From Variovorax paradoxus (lineage in GTDB: Bacteria; Pseudomonadota; Gammaproteobacteria; Burkholderiales; Burkholderiaceae_C), in NCBI RefSeq assembly GCF_902712855.1, contig NZ_LR743507.1:5194001-5258000 (forward strand): 64,000 nt of DNA, written 5' to 3'. A model generated the notes under the pieces. It worked only from the letters and a program-made list of their open reading frames with translations, searched no databases and was not told the DNA's origin. This document shows, piece after piece, positions 31,910 through 40,408 of this stretch (within the stretch, counting starts at the first letter, position 1; every line of letters begins with the position of its first letter). A program made the translations under genes and the position numbers.

Positions 31910-32245
31910 TCACCTGCGCACGTAGCTCTTCGCGCCGCTGTCGCTCAGGCAGTACTGCCCGCCGCGCGGCCCCGTGCAGATGCGGCCCGACCTGCACGCG
32001 CAATCGCCCGCAGCGCCAGCCGGCGATGAAGGTGCGAGCAGGTTGCGCACTGCACCGCTGCCACCACCGCCTTGCGGCCCCGTGCAGACCTTCTTCGATC
32101 CACTGATCGATCCGTCATTGCAGACGAACAGCGCACCCGAGCAATGCGACACGCCGCCCTTGCTGCCCGAGCACGGGTAGTTCGCCGAAGCGGCAGTGCA
32201 GACGAAGGCCAGCGCGCATGCGCCGAGCACCAGCAGGACTTTCAT
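31910..32245 (-). CDS. Secreted Cys-rich small protein
   Basis: A 111-residue exported protein with a clear signal peptide (MKVLLVLGACALAFVCTAASA). The mature part has eight Cys, in a first knot (YPCSGSKGGVSHCSG..FVC..KVC), a Gly/Ser/Pro linker, and a second one (CACRSGRICTGPRGGQYC). The motif TGPRGGxY..Sx.GaKsYV recurs in many small secreted bacterial proteins. The Cys pattern suggests two disulfide-bonded lobes. The function is unknown. It faces the antiporter gene convergently and is divergent from the M50-like gene. Confidence 0.82.
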   Translation of the reverse strand: MKVLLVLGACALAFVCTAASANYPCSGSKGGVSHCSGALFVCNDGSISGSKKVCTGPQGGGGSGAVRNLLAPSSPAGAAGDCACRSGRICTGPRGGQYCLSDSGAKSYVRR

Positions 32246-32339
32246 GCGGCCGAAGCTAACATCGGCCGCCCCGCACGCATCTGCTGGTGTTCCCTGCCCT
32301 CTCCTCCTCTCGTCTCCTCTCCTCTCGTCTCGCGCATCC

Positions 32340-33026
32340 ATGCTCATCGCATCGCAGTTCATCGCCGCCATCGCCCTGCTCGCCGCGCTCCACGTCACCG
32401 TCGTGGCCCTGCTCGGCCGATGGCTCGGCATCGCGATCCGGGAAGTGTCCTTCGGCATGGGCCCGGCGCTGCTGAGTGCCGGCGTGTTCAGGCTGCGCGC
32501 ATTGCCGCTCGGCGGCTCGGTGGTGTTCAAGGACACGCAGACCGAAGCCCCGCCCTCCGGTGCCATCGACATCGACATCGACAAATGGGCCGTCGATGCC
32601 TTCGACCACCAGCCGCGCGCGGTGCGCGTGCTGTTGCCGCTGTGCGGCGTCGCGGCACTCGCCGCAGTGGCCTTCGCGCTGCACCCCGGGTCGGCAGGCG
32701 CCAGCGCGGCGCACGGCTTCGCGCAGTGGGTGTCGGGCGCGCTTGCGCCGTCGTCGACCGCCCTGCGACTCATCGAAGGTGCAACGCGCGTGGCGTCGCT
32801 CGGCTTCACGCCGCTTCTCGGCATGCTGGCCGCGAAGCTCACGGCGCTGAACCTGTTGCCGCTGCCATCGATGGCGGGCGGGCAGGCTCTGCTTGCGTTG
32901 CTGGACCCCTCGCCGCGCGACATGCCGCAATGGAAGGTGTCGCTGCTGCAAGGCTCGGTCTGGCTGCTGCTGGCGCTCGCACTGTCATGGGCCGCGGCCG
33001 TCGGCATCTTCGCGTTGGGCCGCTGA
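32340..33026 (+). CDS. M50/site-2-protease-like membrane protein lacking the zinc site
   Basis: A 228-residue membrane protein with about five hydrophobic segments. It aligns by eye with RseP/S2P proteases: the strand VSFGMGPALL and then LRALPLGGSVVF match FSxGFGP and LPLGGYV, and TALNLLPLPSMAGGQALL matches LNLLPxPxLDGG. The zinc-binding HExxH of helix 1 is absent (LHVTVVALLGRW in its place), and the third ligand Asp is replaced by Ala. It is therefore probably a pseudoprotease. The ATG at 32340 gives a hydrophobic start. The longer open frame from 32196 overlaps the divergent secreted-protein gene. Confidence 0.72.
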   Translation: MLIASQFIAAIALLAALHVTVVALLGRWLGIAIREVSFGMGPALLSAGVFRLRALPLGGSVVFKDTQTEAPPSGAIDIDIDKWAVDAFDHQPRAVRVLLPLCGVAALAAVAFALHPGSAGASAAHGFAQWVSGALAPSSTALRLIEGATRVASLGFTPLLGMLAAKLTALNLLPLPSMAGGQALLALLDPSPRDMPQWKVSLLQGSVWLLLALALSWAAAVGIFALGR

Positions 33027-33078
33027 CCGCGCAGCGTCGCTGCCGCCCGGGCCACGAGGTGGCACCTACCCAGTTTCG

Positions 33079-34926
33079 GTGATTTGCTTGCGGCGCCAAA
33101 GCCGCTCCAATCGGCCGCGCCCCTTTGGTGGTGGCACGCAAGCAAGACATCACGATTCCCCGCATTGCCATCGGGTCTCGAAGGGGCGGCCCGGCGGCAG
33201 TCAATGCCAAGTCACACGCCGCCGCTCTAATGCGGCACGGGACCTCTCCTGCCTCATCGCCACCCGTGACCACCGACACCCGACCTGCCCCCTCTCCCCG
33301 CCCCGCAACATCCTCGGCCGACGCCTGCTGGCCACCTTCACCGCCGTGCTGCTGCTGACCCTCGCGGGTTCCGGCATCGGCATCCGGTCGCTGGCCAAGG
33401 TCGACGAGGCCACGCGCGAAGCGATCCAGGAGCGCAGCGTGTCCGAGCGCATGGTGGTCGACGCCTACCGGCTGCAGGCCATCAACGCCGAGCGCTACAA
33501 GGCGATGGCCCTGAGCTCGGAGCCCGAGGTGGGCGAGATCCTTTCCGCGGACATCCGGTCGACGGCGAGCCAGTACGACGAGCTGATCGCGCAGGTCGGC
33601 CAGCGCCTGCAGGACGACGCCGACCGCGCACTGCTCGCGCAGGCCGGCGTCGCCGGCAAGGACTTCGCGGCCGCGGTGAAGGAGCTGATCGCCGCGCGCG
33701 ACTCGGGCCTGACCGAGCGCATCCGCAACGTGTACGCGCAGCGCTTCCAGCCGAGCTCGGCCGCGCTGCTGGCGGCGGTGTCGAAGCTGGCGCAGTCGCA
33801 GCGCGAGGCGATCGATGCGGCCGGCACGCGCATCGCCGAGCTGAGCGCTTCGGCACGGCTGGCGCTGGTGCTGTTCAGCGCCACCGCGCTGCTGCTGGGC
33901 GCGGTGCTGGCGCAGTGGCTGGTGCGCAGCATCAGCCGGCCGATCCGCGCGGCCAGCGAGACCGCCGGACGCGTGGCCAGCCTCGACCTGCGGCAGGACA
34001 TCGAAGGCCATTCGCGCGACGAGGCCGGCCAGATGCTGCTGGCGCTGGGCGCCATGCAGGGCGCGCTGCGCGAGCTGGTGCTTCGGGTGCGCGAGTCGGT
34101 GCACAACGTGCGCGCGACGGCCGGCGAGATCGCGCAGGGCAACACCCACCTGTCGGCACGCACCGAAGACGCCGCGGCCAGCCTGCAGCAGACGACGGCA
34201 GCGCTCGCGCAGGTGATGCGCAACGTGCACCAGTCCAGCGACGCGGCGGGCCAGGCGGAGCGCCTGTCCGGCGCGGCGGCCGCGGTGGCGGCACAAGGCG
34301 GCGAGGTGGTGTCGCAGGTGGTGAGCACCATGCAGGACATCCACCGCGCCTCGCACAAGGTGGCGGACATCACGGGCGTGATCGACAGCATCGCGTTCCA
34401 GACCAACATCCTCGCGCTGAATGCGGCGGTCGAGGCGGCCCGTGCCGGCGACGCAGGGCGCGGCTTCGCGGTGGTGGCGTCGGAGGTGCGGCAGCTGGCC
34501 ACGCGCTCGGCGGCGGCGGCGCGCGAGATCAAGGGGCTCATCGACGACTCGGTGCAGCGCATCGAGGCCGGCACGGTGCTGGCCGGCAACGCGGGCCGGA
34601 CCATGGACCGCATCGTGGCGTCGATCGGCGAGGTGTCGGGCACGCTCGACGCGATCACGGCCGCCACGCAGTCGCAGATGCGGGACATCGGCCAGATCGA
34701 CACGGCCGTGGCGCGGCTGGACAGGATGACGCAGCAGAACTCGGCGATGGTCGAGGAATCGGCCGCCGCGTCCACCAACCTGCGCGACCAGGCGCACAAC
34801 CTCGACACGCTGATCAGCCAGTTCGTGCTGCCGGGCGACGCATCGGTCAAGGGCGAATGGGTGCCTGCACAACCGGGGCGGCCGGTGCGCGCGCAGCGGC
34901 TGCAGGAACGGCTGCTGGCGGCCTGA
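33079..34926 (+). CDS. Methyl-accepting chemotaxis protein (start uncertain)
   Basis: A chemoreceptor with transmembrane helix 1 (LLATFTAVLLLTLAGSG), a 4-helix periplasmic sensor domain, transmembrane helix 2 (LALVLFSATALLLGAVLAQWL), HAMP, and the conserved signalling hairpin IDSIAFQTNILALNAAVEAA. The coding evidence is firm from about 33304 onward. There is no ATG, GTG or TTG in frame between 33091 and helix 1. The nearest in-frame starts (GTG 33079, TTG 33088) add about 70 non-conserved residues. An ATG at 33230 in another frame followed by a one-base shift in a C-run would give a natural start. The boundary given is the conservative GTG. The ligand is unknown. Confidence 0.85.
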   Translation: MICLRRQSRSNRPRPFGGGTQARHHDSPHCHRVSKGRPGGSQCQVTRRRSNAARDLSCLIATRDHRHPTCPLSPPRNILGRRLLATFTAVLLLTLAGSGIGIRSLAKVDEATREAIQERSVSERMVVDAYRLQAINAERYKAMALSSEPEVGEILSADIRSTASQYDELIAQVGQRLQDDADRALLAQAGVAGKDFAAAVKELIAARDSGLTERIRNVYAQRFQPSSAALLAAVSKLAQSQREAIDAAGTRIAELSASARLALVLFSATALLLGAVLAQWLVRSISRPIRAASETAGRVASLDLRQDIEGHSRDEAGQMLLALGAMQGALRELVLRVRESVHNVRATAGEIAQGNTHLSARTEDAAASLQQTTAALAQVMRNVHQSSDAAGQAERLSGAAAAVAAQGGEVVSQVVSTMQDIHRASHKVADITGVIDSIAFQTNILALNAAVEAARAGDAGRGFAVVASEVRQLATRSAAAAREIKGLIDDSVQRIEAGTVLAGNAGRTMDRIVASIGEVSGTLDAITAATQSQMRDIGQIDTAVARLDRMTQQNSAMVEESAAASTNLRDQAHNLDTLISQFVLPGDASVKGEWVPAQPGRPVRAQRLQERLLAA

Positions 34927-34944
34927 GCGCGCCGGGCCGGCGCT

Positions 34945-35262
34945 TCAGCGGATCAGGTCCATCGGCGCCACCTGCGGCGAGACCCCGGCGGCGGTGGCGG
35001 TCAGCAGCTGGCCGTTCGATTCCTTCCAGCACATGAGGCCGGTGGTGCCCGCGCCCAGCCGGCCGGGCGGCTGGATCGACACCGCCTTCCATCCCTTGCA
35101 CGCGCCGCCCACGGTGGTGGGCCGGTCGAGAAACAAGTACTCGGTGCCTGCGTCGATCGGCATCACGCCGACCACGCCGGGTGGAAAGGGTTTGCGCGTC
35201 TGCGCCGCGGCCGTGGTTGCGGCGGCAGCCAGGACGACGCCAAGGAAAACGATTCGCCGCAT
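34945..35262 (-). CDS. Small exported protein of unknown function
   Basis: A 105-residue protein with a signal peptide (MRRIVFLGVVLAAAATTAAA-Q) and a mature part of about 85 residues with two Cys that could pair (GGACKGWKA and LMCWKESNG). I do not recognise a family. It is convergent with the chemoreceptor and lies 32 bp downstream of another small gene on the same strand. Confidence 0.75.
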   Translation of the reverse strand: MRRIVFLGVVLAAAATTAAAQTRKPFPPGVVGVMPIDAGTEYLFLDRPTTVGGACKGWKAVSIQPPGRLGAGTTGLMCWKESNGQLLTATAAGVSPQVAPMDLIR

Positions 35263-35294
35263 CTCTCGGGCCTCCGGGTGGTCGAGGCCCGATG

Positions 35295-35570
35295 TTACTT
35301 TTGCGCTTCGTCGGGTTCGCGCTCGCGCTGTCGCCACGGCTTGTGCCCCGCGGCCGCGGAGCGTGCGCGCACGAACTGGCTGGCCTTCAGCTTCATGCGC
35401 GCCACGGCGGCATCGAGCGAGGGCTGCGCCATGATCACGAGCTCCCCATGCCGCAGGCCGTCGAGCGCGATCTCGGCCACGCCGGAATACTCGCCGCTGG
35501 AGCCCTGCTTGAAGTGGAACGAGCAGGACCAGCCGCCCGGAAGGTCGACGGAAATGGGAAGTGAGGTCAA
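35295..35570 (-). CDS. Small protein of unknown function
   Basis: A 91-residue soluble protein with a TTG start and no clear ribosome-binding site. The first half looks beta-rich (PISVDLPGGWSCSFHFKQG, GELVIMAQPSLDAAVARM), and the tail is basic (GHKPWRQREREPDEAQK). No family is recognised. It could be a false open frame, but the amino-acid composition is balanced and the next gene follows closely. Confidence 0.55.
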   Translation of the reverse strand: MTSLPISVDLPGGWSCSFHFKQGSSGEYSGVAEIALDGLRHGELVIMAQPSLDAAVARMKLKASQFVRARSAAAGHKPWRQREREPDEAQK

Positions 35571-35720
35571 GGGTGGGCGCGCGCTCGGGGACGACCCGCG
35601 GCCGCTCGGGCGGGCATGTCCATGGATTGGTTTTCTTGTGGGCCCAGTGTCGCCGCGGCACCGGGGCGGTCAATCCCATGAACGGGTTATTCGCGGCCCG
35701 TCCGCATGCCGCGCGCAGCC

Positions 35721-36422
35721 TCACACCACGCGATGCTCTTCCACCACGAACGCCGTGATCTCCGCCAGGAAAGTGAGCGCATGCGCCATGGTGACCTGCC
35801 CCTGCGGCGAAGCGAAGGCGGCGTCGAGCGTGCCGGCGCTCTCGAACCACAGCTCGACGATGCCGTCGATCGGCAGCTCGGCGTAGCCACAGGGCGTGCC
35901 CTTCACGCGTTCGCGCGCGGTGACCACGTTCTGCCGGTACCCGCTCACGCCGGGCATGCGGCGCACGTGGTCGGCGTGCACCTTCCATTCGCGGCGGAAG
36001 TCGTCCTCCGACTGCGCCTGCGGACGGCGCAGCAGCGAGATGCGCTTGAGCAGGCCATGGGGTTCCGGCGGCAGCGCGACGACCTCGGTCTGCGCCACGG
36101 TCACGATGTGCAGGCCGCCCAGGAAGTGCGCTTCGTCGGCCCGGATGGCAGCGGCAAGCCCGCCGTTCGTGAACGCCTCCTGCGCCTGCGCGGCGGCGTC
36201 GAAGCGCAGCTGCGAGAAGCCGTCGAAATCCCACGGCCCGCGCGCGAAGTCGATGCCGCGCTGCAGCCGATCGACCACCAGGTTCTGCCGGTAGCCGCGG
36301 AGTGTGGGCAGTTGCGCCACGAGCGGGCCGTGCCGGTCGCGCCAGTGGCTGCGGAAGGCCTCCTCGGTCCATTCGGGCTTCTTGCGGATCAGGCCCATGC
36401 GCAAGGTGGTGGGTTCGGTCAT
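35721..36422 (-). CDS. EthD-domain protein with two tandem domains
   Basis: A 233-residue protein made of two dimeric alpha/beta-barrel (EthD-like) repeats. The first has LIRKKPEWTEEAFRSHWRDR and GYRQNLVVDR, the second LLRRPQAQSEDDFRREWKVH and GYRQNVVT. EthD proteins occur beside oxygenases and degradation genes and often act as small isomerases, lyases or accessory enzymes. The ATG at 36422 overlaps the stop of the Old Yellow Enzyme gene as ATGA, so it is coupled to that gene. It is the last clear gene of the catabolic cluster. Confidence 0.88.
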   Translation of the reverse strand: MTEPTTLRMGLIRKKPEWTEEAFRSHWRDRHGPLVAQLPTLRGYRQNLVVDRLQRGIDFARGPWDFDGFSQLRFDAAAQAQEAFTNGGLAAAIRADEAHFLGGLHIVTVAQTEVVALPPEPHGLLKRISLLRRPQAQSEDDFRREWKVHADHVRRMPGVSGYRQNVVTARERVKGTPCGYAELPIDGIVELWFESAGTLDAAFASPQGQVTMAHALTFLAEITAFVVEEHRVV

Positions 36423-37582
36423 CGATCTGTCTCCTTGTTGTCGAACGAGGTGGCGCCCGCGGCCTGCGCCGCTTCGGCGCGCGCACGGGCCAGGCCCGGC
36501 GCGCGCTTGGCCAGCCACACGCCATGGCGCACCGGCCAGCGCCGGTAGCCGGGGTCCGCGCCGAGCGCGGCGGCCGCGTGGTGCGGCCAGTAGGGATCGA
36601 ACAGCGCCTCCCGGCCGAGCGCGATCAGGTCGGCCTGGCCGGCGGCGAGCACGGCCTCGGCCTGCCGGGCATCGACGATCATCCCGACCGCCTGCGTGAG
36701 CACCTGCGCTTCGCGCCGGATGCGCTCCGAGAACGGCACCTGGAAGCCCAGTCCGCGCGGCACCGGCAGCGCGCGCGTCTCCTCGGTGAGGCCGCCGGAC
36801 GAGCAGTCGATGACGTCGACGCCGCAGCGCTTCAGCTCGCGCGCGAGCACCACCGAGTCGTCGAGGTTCCAGCCGTCGAGCGTGCCGTCGACCGCCGACA
36901 GCCGGCAGAACAGCGGCTTGCCCGCAGGCCACGCGGCACGCACGCGCTGCGCGACTTCCAGCGCGAGCCACATGCGGTTCTCGCGGCTGCCGCCGAGCGC
37001 GTCGCCGCGGTGGTTGGCGTTGGGCGACAGGAAGCTCGCAACCAGATAGCCGTGCCCGAAGTGCAGTTCGACCACGTCGAAGCCCGCCTTGTCCGCGCGC
37101 ACCGTGGCGTCGACGAAGTGCTTCACCACCGAGGCGATGCCATCAGCGTCGAGCGCGCGCGGCGCCGACCAGCCGGGGCCGGCCGCCAGCGGGCTGGGGC
37201 CGAGGCGCTCCCACGGCGCCTCGTCGGCCGCCATGCGCGCGTCGCTCAGCGCCGCGCCGCCCTCCCACAGCGGCTCGCTGCCCGCTTTGCGTCCCGCGTG
37301 CGCGAGCTGCACGCCGATGGCGCTGCCCTGCGCGTGCACGAAGTCGACGACGGCCTTCAGCGGCGCGATCTGGCTGTCGTCCCACAGCCCGAGGTCGGCG
37401 GTGCCGATGCGCCCGCGCGGATCGACCGCGGTGCTTTCGGTGAGGATCAGCCCGGCGCCGCCGAGCGCGAACTTGCCCAGGTGCACCATGTGCCACGGCG
37501 TGGCATGGCCGCGCTCGGCGGCGTGCTGGCACATCGGCGAGATGACGACACGGTTGGCGAGCACGAGCTCGCGCAGCTTCAA
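36419..37582 (-). CDS. Old Yellow Enzyme-family NADH:flavin oxidoreductase (5' end probably frameshifted)
   Basis: A 387-residue FMN-dependent ene-reductase of the YqjM-like class, with an (alpha/beta)8 barrel. It shows NRVVISPMCQ, GLILTESTAVDPRGR, GVQLAHAGRKAG and ELHFGHGYLVASFLSPNAN. The enzyme would reduce an alpha,beta-unsaturated ketone or similar. The only in-frame start by the usual rules is TTG at 37582, but the codons just before it spell LLFQP, part of the family's N-terminus. An ATG at 37614 in another frame gives MSESTP. One extra C in the run 37597-37601 would join both into MSESTPLLFQPLKLRELVLA. The gene is therefore broken here or the base is missing from the data. The stop overlaps the EthD gene. 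Confidence 0.85.
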   Translation of the reverse strand: MKLRELVLANRVVISPMCQHAAERGHATPWHMVHLGKFALGGAGLILTESTAVDPRGRIGTADLGLWDDSQIAPLKAVVDFVHAQGSAIGVQLAHAGRKAGSEPLWEGGAALSDARMAADEAPWERLGPSPLAAGPGWSAPRALDADGIASVVKHFVDATVRADKAGFDVVELHFGHGYLVASFLSPNANHRGDALGGSRENRMWLALEVAQRVRAAWPAGKPLFCRLSAVDGTLDGWNLDDSVVLARELKRCGVDVIDCSSGGLTEETRALPVPRGLGFQVPFSERIRREAQVLTQAVGMIVDARQAEAVLAAGQADLIALGREALFDPYWPHHAAAALGADPGYRRWPVRHGVWLAKRAPGLARARAEAAQAAGATSFDNKETDR

Positions 37583-37637
37583 TGGCTGGAACAGCAGGGG
37601 GTGGATTCGGACATGTGCGCAGGTAGTCGGGGCGGGG

Positions 37638-38576
37638 TCAGGCGGCCGGCGCAGCGACAGGCCGCGTGCCGAGCCAGGTGCCGCTCATCACCGCGGCAAA
37701 GCCGAGCAGGTGCCACCATGTGAGCGTTTCGCCGAGCAGCAGCGCCGCGAACAGCACGCCGAACACCGGCACCCAGTAGAGAAAGACGGCCGTGCGGGCC
37801 ACGCCGATGACGGAGATCGCACGGTTCCAGATGAGGTTGCCCGCCGCGGTGGCCGCGATGCCGGAGAACAGCACCAGCGCCCACGGCCACGCGCCGGGAA
37901 AGAGCTGGGCCGCGCCGGGCCGCGACGGCCCGGACACGGTGTGCACCACCAGCATGAGCGTGCCCATGATGTAGATGAACCAGCTGATCGAGAGCGGATC
38001 GACCTGCCGCGCCAGCCGCTGCACGCCCACGCCGCCGACCGCGAAGCTCACCACCGACAGCGCGAGCATCAGGTCGCCAATGCCGGCGCTCGACAGCCCG
38101 GCACCGGGGTGGCTCAGCACCACCGCCGCCACGCCCGCGAAGCCCAGCGCCACGCCGAGCATGCGGCGCGCCGTGAAGCGCTCGCCGAACACCAGCGCGG
38201 CCATCAGCGCCGAGACCAGCGGGCTCAGCGCCATGATGAGCGCGCCGTTGGTGGCGGTGGAGCGCAGCAGGCCCTGCGCGAACAGGATCTGGTTGGCATA
38301 GACCATGAGGAACGCGCAGGCCGCCATCACCGCGAGCTGGCGTGCCGACAGCATCGGCAGGCCGCCGCGCCGCCACAGCACGATGGCGCTGAGCGCACAG
38401 CACGCCACTGCCATGCGCAGCGCCGCCAGCGTGAGCGGTTCGAAGGACGCAGTGAGCGTCTTCACCGCCGACACGTTCACGCCCCACAGCACCATCGCCA
38501 GCAGCATCCAGCCATGCACGGCGGCGGGTGTGGCGCCCGCGGGGGACGACGATGACGACGGCGCAGGCTGGTTCAT
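37638..38576 (-). CDS. EamA/DMT-family transporter
   Basis: A 312-residue inner membrane protein of the drug/metabolite transporter superfamily. It has ten hydrophobic helices in two EamA repeats, the first with LWGVNVSAVKTLTASFEPL and FLMVYANQILFAQGLL, the second with IAATAAGNLIWNRAISVIG and LLGETLTWWHLLG. It probably exports a metabolite. It lies within the catabolic cluster on the same strand, 97 bp after the MBL gene, so it may handle a pathway product. Confidence 0.9.
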   Translation of the reverse strand: MNQPAPSSSSSPAGATPAAVHGWMLLAMVLWGVNVSAVKTLTASFEPLTLAALRMAVACCALSAIVLWRRGGLPMLSARQLAVMAACAFLMVYANQILFAQGLLRSTATNGALIMALSPLVSALMAALVFGERFTARRMLGVALGFAGVAAVVLSHPGAGLSSAGIGDLMLALSVVSFAVGGVGVQRLARQVDPLSISWFIYIMGTLMLVVHTVSGPSRPGAAQLFPGAWPWALVLFSGIAATAAGNLIWNRAISVIGVARTAVFLYWVPVFGVLFAALLLGETLTWWHLLGFAAVMSGTWLGTRPVAAPAA

Positions 38577-38673
38577 TTCAGTCGTTCGCTGGAAGACAAC
38601 GGTGCGTCACGGCCCCCGGGCGGCGAGGCCACTCCGCGGGCTGCTGCAGAACCGGCCTTGCAGGCCGAAGAGG

Positions 38674-39642
38674 TCAACCCTCCAGTTCGTTCCACATCTC
38701 GATGTCGCGCTCCGCGGTCCAGATGCGCGGGTGCACGTGGCCGGTGGCCTCGTCGTAGGCACGGGTCACGTCGAAGGGCATGCAGTGGTCGAAGATGACC
38801 CAGTGGCCGTACGTGGGGCGCAGCGCCGCCACGGTTTCCTTGTAGATCGCGTTGAGCGTCTTGCCCTGCGCCACGCCGTTGTTGACCAGCGTGTACACGT
38901 CGGAGATGAAGGCACGCGTGGAGGCAATCGCCTTGCGCACGTCCGACGCGTTCTCCAGCGCGGCGCCGCGGCCGGGCACCAGCTTCTCGAAGCCGAAGCC
39001 GGCCAGGCGGTCGAGCGTGGTGGGCCAGTCGCGGAAGTAGCAGTCGCCCGCGTAGGCGGTGCTCTGGTATTCGACCAGGTCGCCGGCGAAGCAGATCTTC
39101 TGGTCTTCCAGGTACGCGATGGTGTCGCCCTTGGTGTGGCCGCGGCCGACCTGCGCGATCTTCACCTCGAGCTTCTCGCCGAGCCACACGCTCATGGTGC
39201 CGTCGAAGGTCATGGTGGGCCAGGTCAAGCCGGCCGGCACCGATTCGACATTGCGGAACAGCCGAGGGAAGCGGCCGATCTCGCTGGCCTTGTCCTGCTC
39301 GCCGCGCTCCACGATCAGGTCGTAGGTGTCGCGGCTGGCGATGATCTGCTCGGCACCTTCCTTGAAGTATGCCGACGCGCCCAGGACGCGCACCGCGTGG
39401 TAGTGGCTCAGCAGCACGTACTTGATGGGCAGCAGCGTGACCTCGCGGATGCGGCGGATCACGTCCTGCGCCATGGCGGGCGTGGCCTGCGTATCGACCA
39501 CCATCACGGCCTCGTCGCCGATGAAGATGCCGGTGTTGGGGTCGCCCTCGGCGGTGTACGCATAGGCGTTCTCGGACAGGCGGGTGAACGAGACCTTCTT
39601 TTCTTCGAGGTCGGCCTGGCTGGCGAATTTCTTGGTGGTCAT
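38674..39642 (-). CDS. MBL-fold metallo-hydrolase
   Basis: A 322-residue metallo-beta-lactamase-fold protein. The fold is clear (DEAVMVVDTQATPAMAQDVIR, GHTKGDTIAYL, KICFAGDLVEYQSTAY). The zinc motif normally reading HxHxDH is LSHYHAVRVLG here: the first two His are kept but the Asp and third His are not. The later His (VGRGHTKGD) and Asp (FAGDLV) are present. Such proteins are seen beside aromatic and alicyclic degradation genes as hydrolases of lactones or thioesters. The substrate is unknown. Confidence 0.87.
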   Translation of the reverse strand: MTTKKFASQADLEEKKVSFTRLSENAYAYTAEGDPNTGIFIGDEAVMVVDTQATPAMAQDVIRRIREVTLLPIKYVLLSHYHAVRVLGASAYFKEGAEQIIASRDTYDLIVERGEQDKASEIGRFPRLFRNVESVPAGLTWPTMTFDGTMSVWLGEKLEVKIAQVGRGHTKGDTIAYLEDQKICFAGDLVEYQSTAYAGDCYFRDWPTTLDRLAGFGFEKLVPGRGAALENASDVRKAIASTRAFISDVYTLVNNGVAQGKTLNAIYKETVAALRPTYGHWVIFDHCMPFDVTRAYDEATGHVHPRIWTAERDIEMWNELEG

Positions 39643-39678
39643 GGAAGTCCTTGGAGGAAGTGAACGGTGAAGCCGGGG

Positions 39679-40389
39679 TCAGTGCGTGCCGAGGTACGCG
39701 GACTTCACCTTGGGGTTGTCGAGCAGCTCGCGGCCGGAGCCCTCGAGCGTGATGCAGCCGGTCTCGAGCACGTAGGCGCGGTCGGCCACGCCGAGCGCCT
39801 GCTTGGCCATCTGCTCCACCAGCAGGATGGTGAGGCCCGAGCTGCGCAGCTGGCGGATGGCGTCGAAGATGTCCTTGATGATGAGCGGGGCGAGGCCCAG
39901 CGAGGGTTCGTCCAGCAGCAGCAGGCGCGGCTCGCTCATGAGCGCGCGGGCAATGGCCAGCATCTGCTGCTCGCCGCCCGACAGCGTGCCCGAGGGCTGG
40001 TGCTGGCGCTCCTTCAGGCGCGGGAAGCGCGCGAACTCGCGTTCGATGGCGCGCTCGACGATGGCCTTGTCGTTGCGGCGCGAGTAGGCGCCGAGCATGA
40101 GGTTCTCGCGCACCGTCTGGTCGGGGAACACGCCGCGGCCTTCGGGCGACAGCGCCACGCCCAGGCCCACGCGCTTGTGCGAGGGCACGTGCGTGCAGTC
40201 GTTGCCGTCGATCAGCACGCGGCCCTCGGCCACGGGCTCCAGCCCGACGATGCTCTTGAGCAGGGTGCTCTTGCCGGCGCCGTTGGCGCCGATGATGGTG
40301 ACGACCTCGCCCGCGCGCACTTCGAGGCTCACGCCCTTGACGGCCTCGATGGCGCCGTACGAGACCTTCACCGATTCGATTTTCAGCAT
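39679..40389 (-). CDS. LivF-type branched-chain ABC transporter ATPase
   Basis: A 236-residue ATPase of the HAAT/branched-chain amino acid importer family. It has Walker A GANGAGKST, signature LSGGEQQML, Walker B LLLLDEPSLGL, and the LivF-specific start MLKIESVKVSYGAIEAVKGVS. It works with the fused LivM-LivG protein encoded 19 bp upstream. In catabolic clusters such systems import aromatic acids or cyclic compounds rather than leucine. Confidence 0.95.
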   Translation of the reverse strand: MLKIESVKVSYGAIEAVKGVSLEVRAGEVVTIIGANGAGKSTLLKSIVGLEPVAEGRVLIDGNDCTHVPSHKRVGLGVALSPEGRGVFPDQTVRENLMLGAYSRRNDKAIVERAIEREFARFPRLKERQHQPSGTLSGGEQQMLAIARALMSEPRLLLLDEPSLGLAPLIIKDIFDAIRQLRSSGLTILLVEQMAKQALGVADRAYVLETGCITLEGSGRELLDNPKVKSAYLGTH

Positions 40390-40408
40390 GATGGTTCGGG
40401 TCCTTCTC

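Noticed and set aside
33201..33230. Sigma-28 promoter before the chemoreceptor (TCAA ... GCCGCTCTAA)
   Set aside because: Only a loose match to the flagellar/chemotaxis consensus and the gene start is itself unclear.
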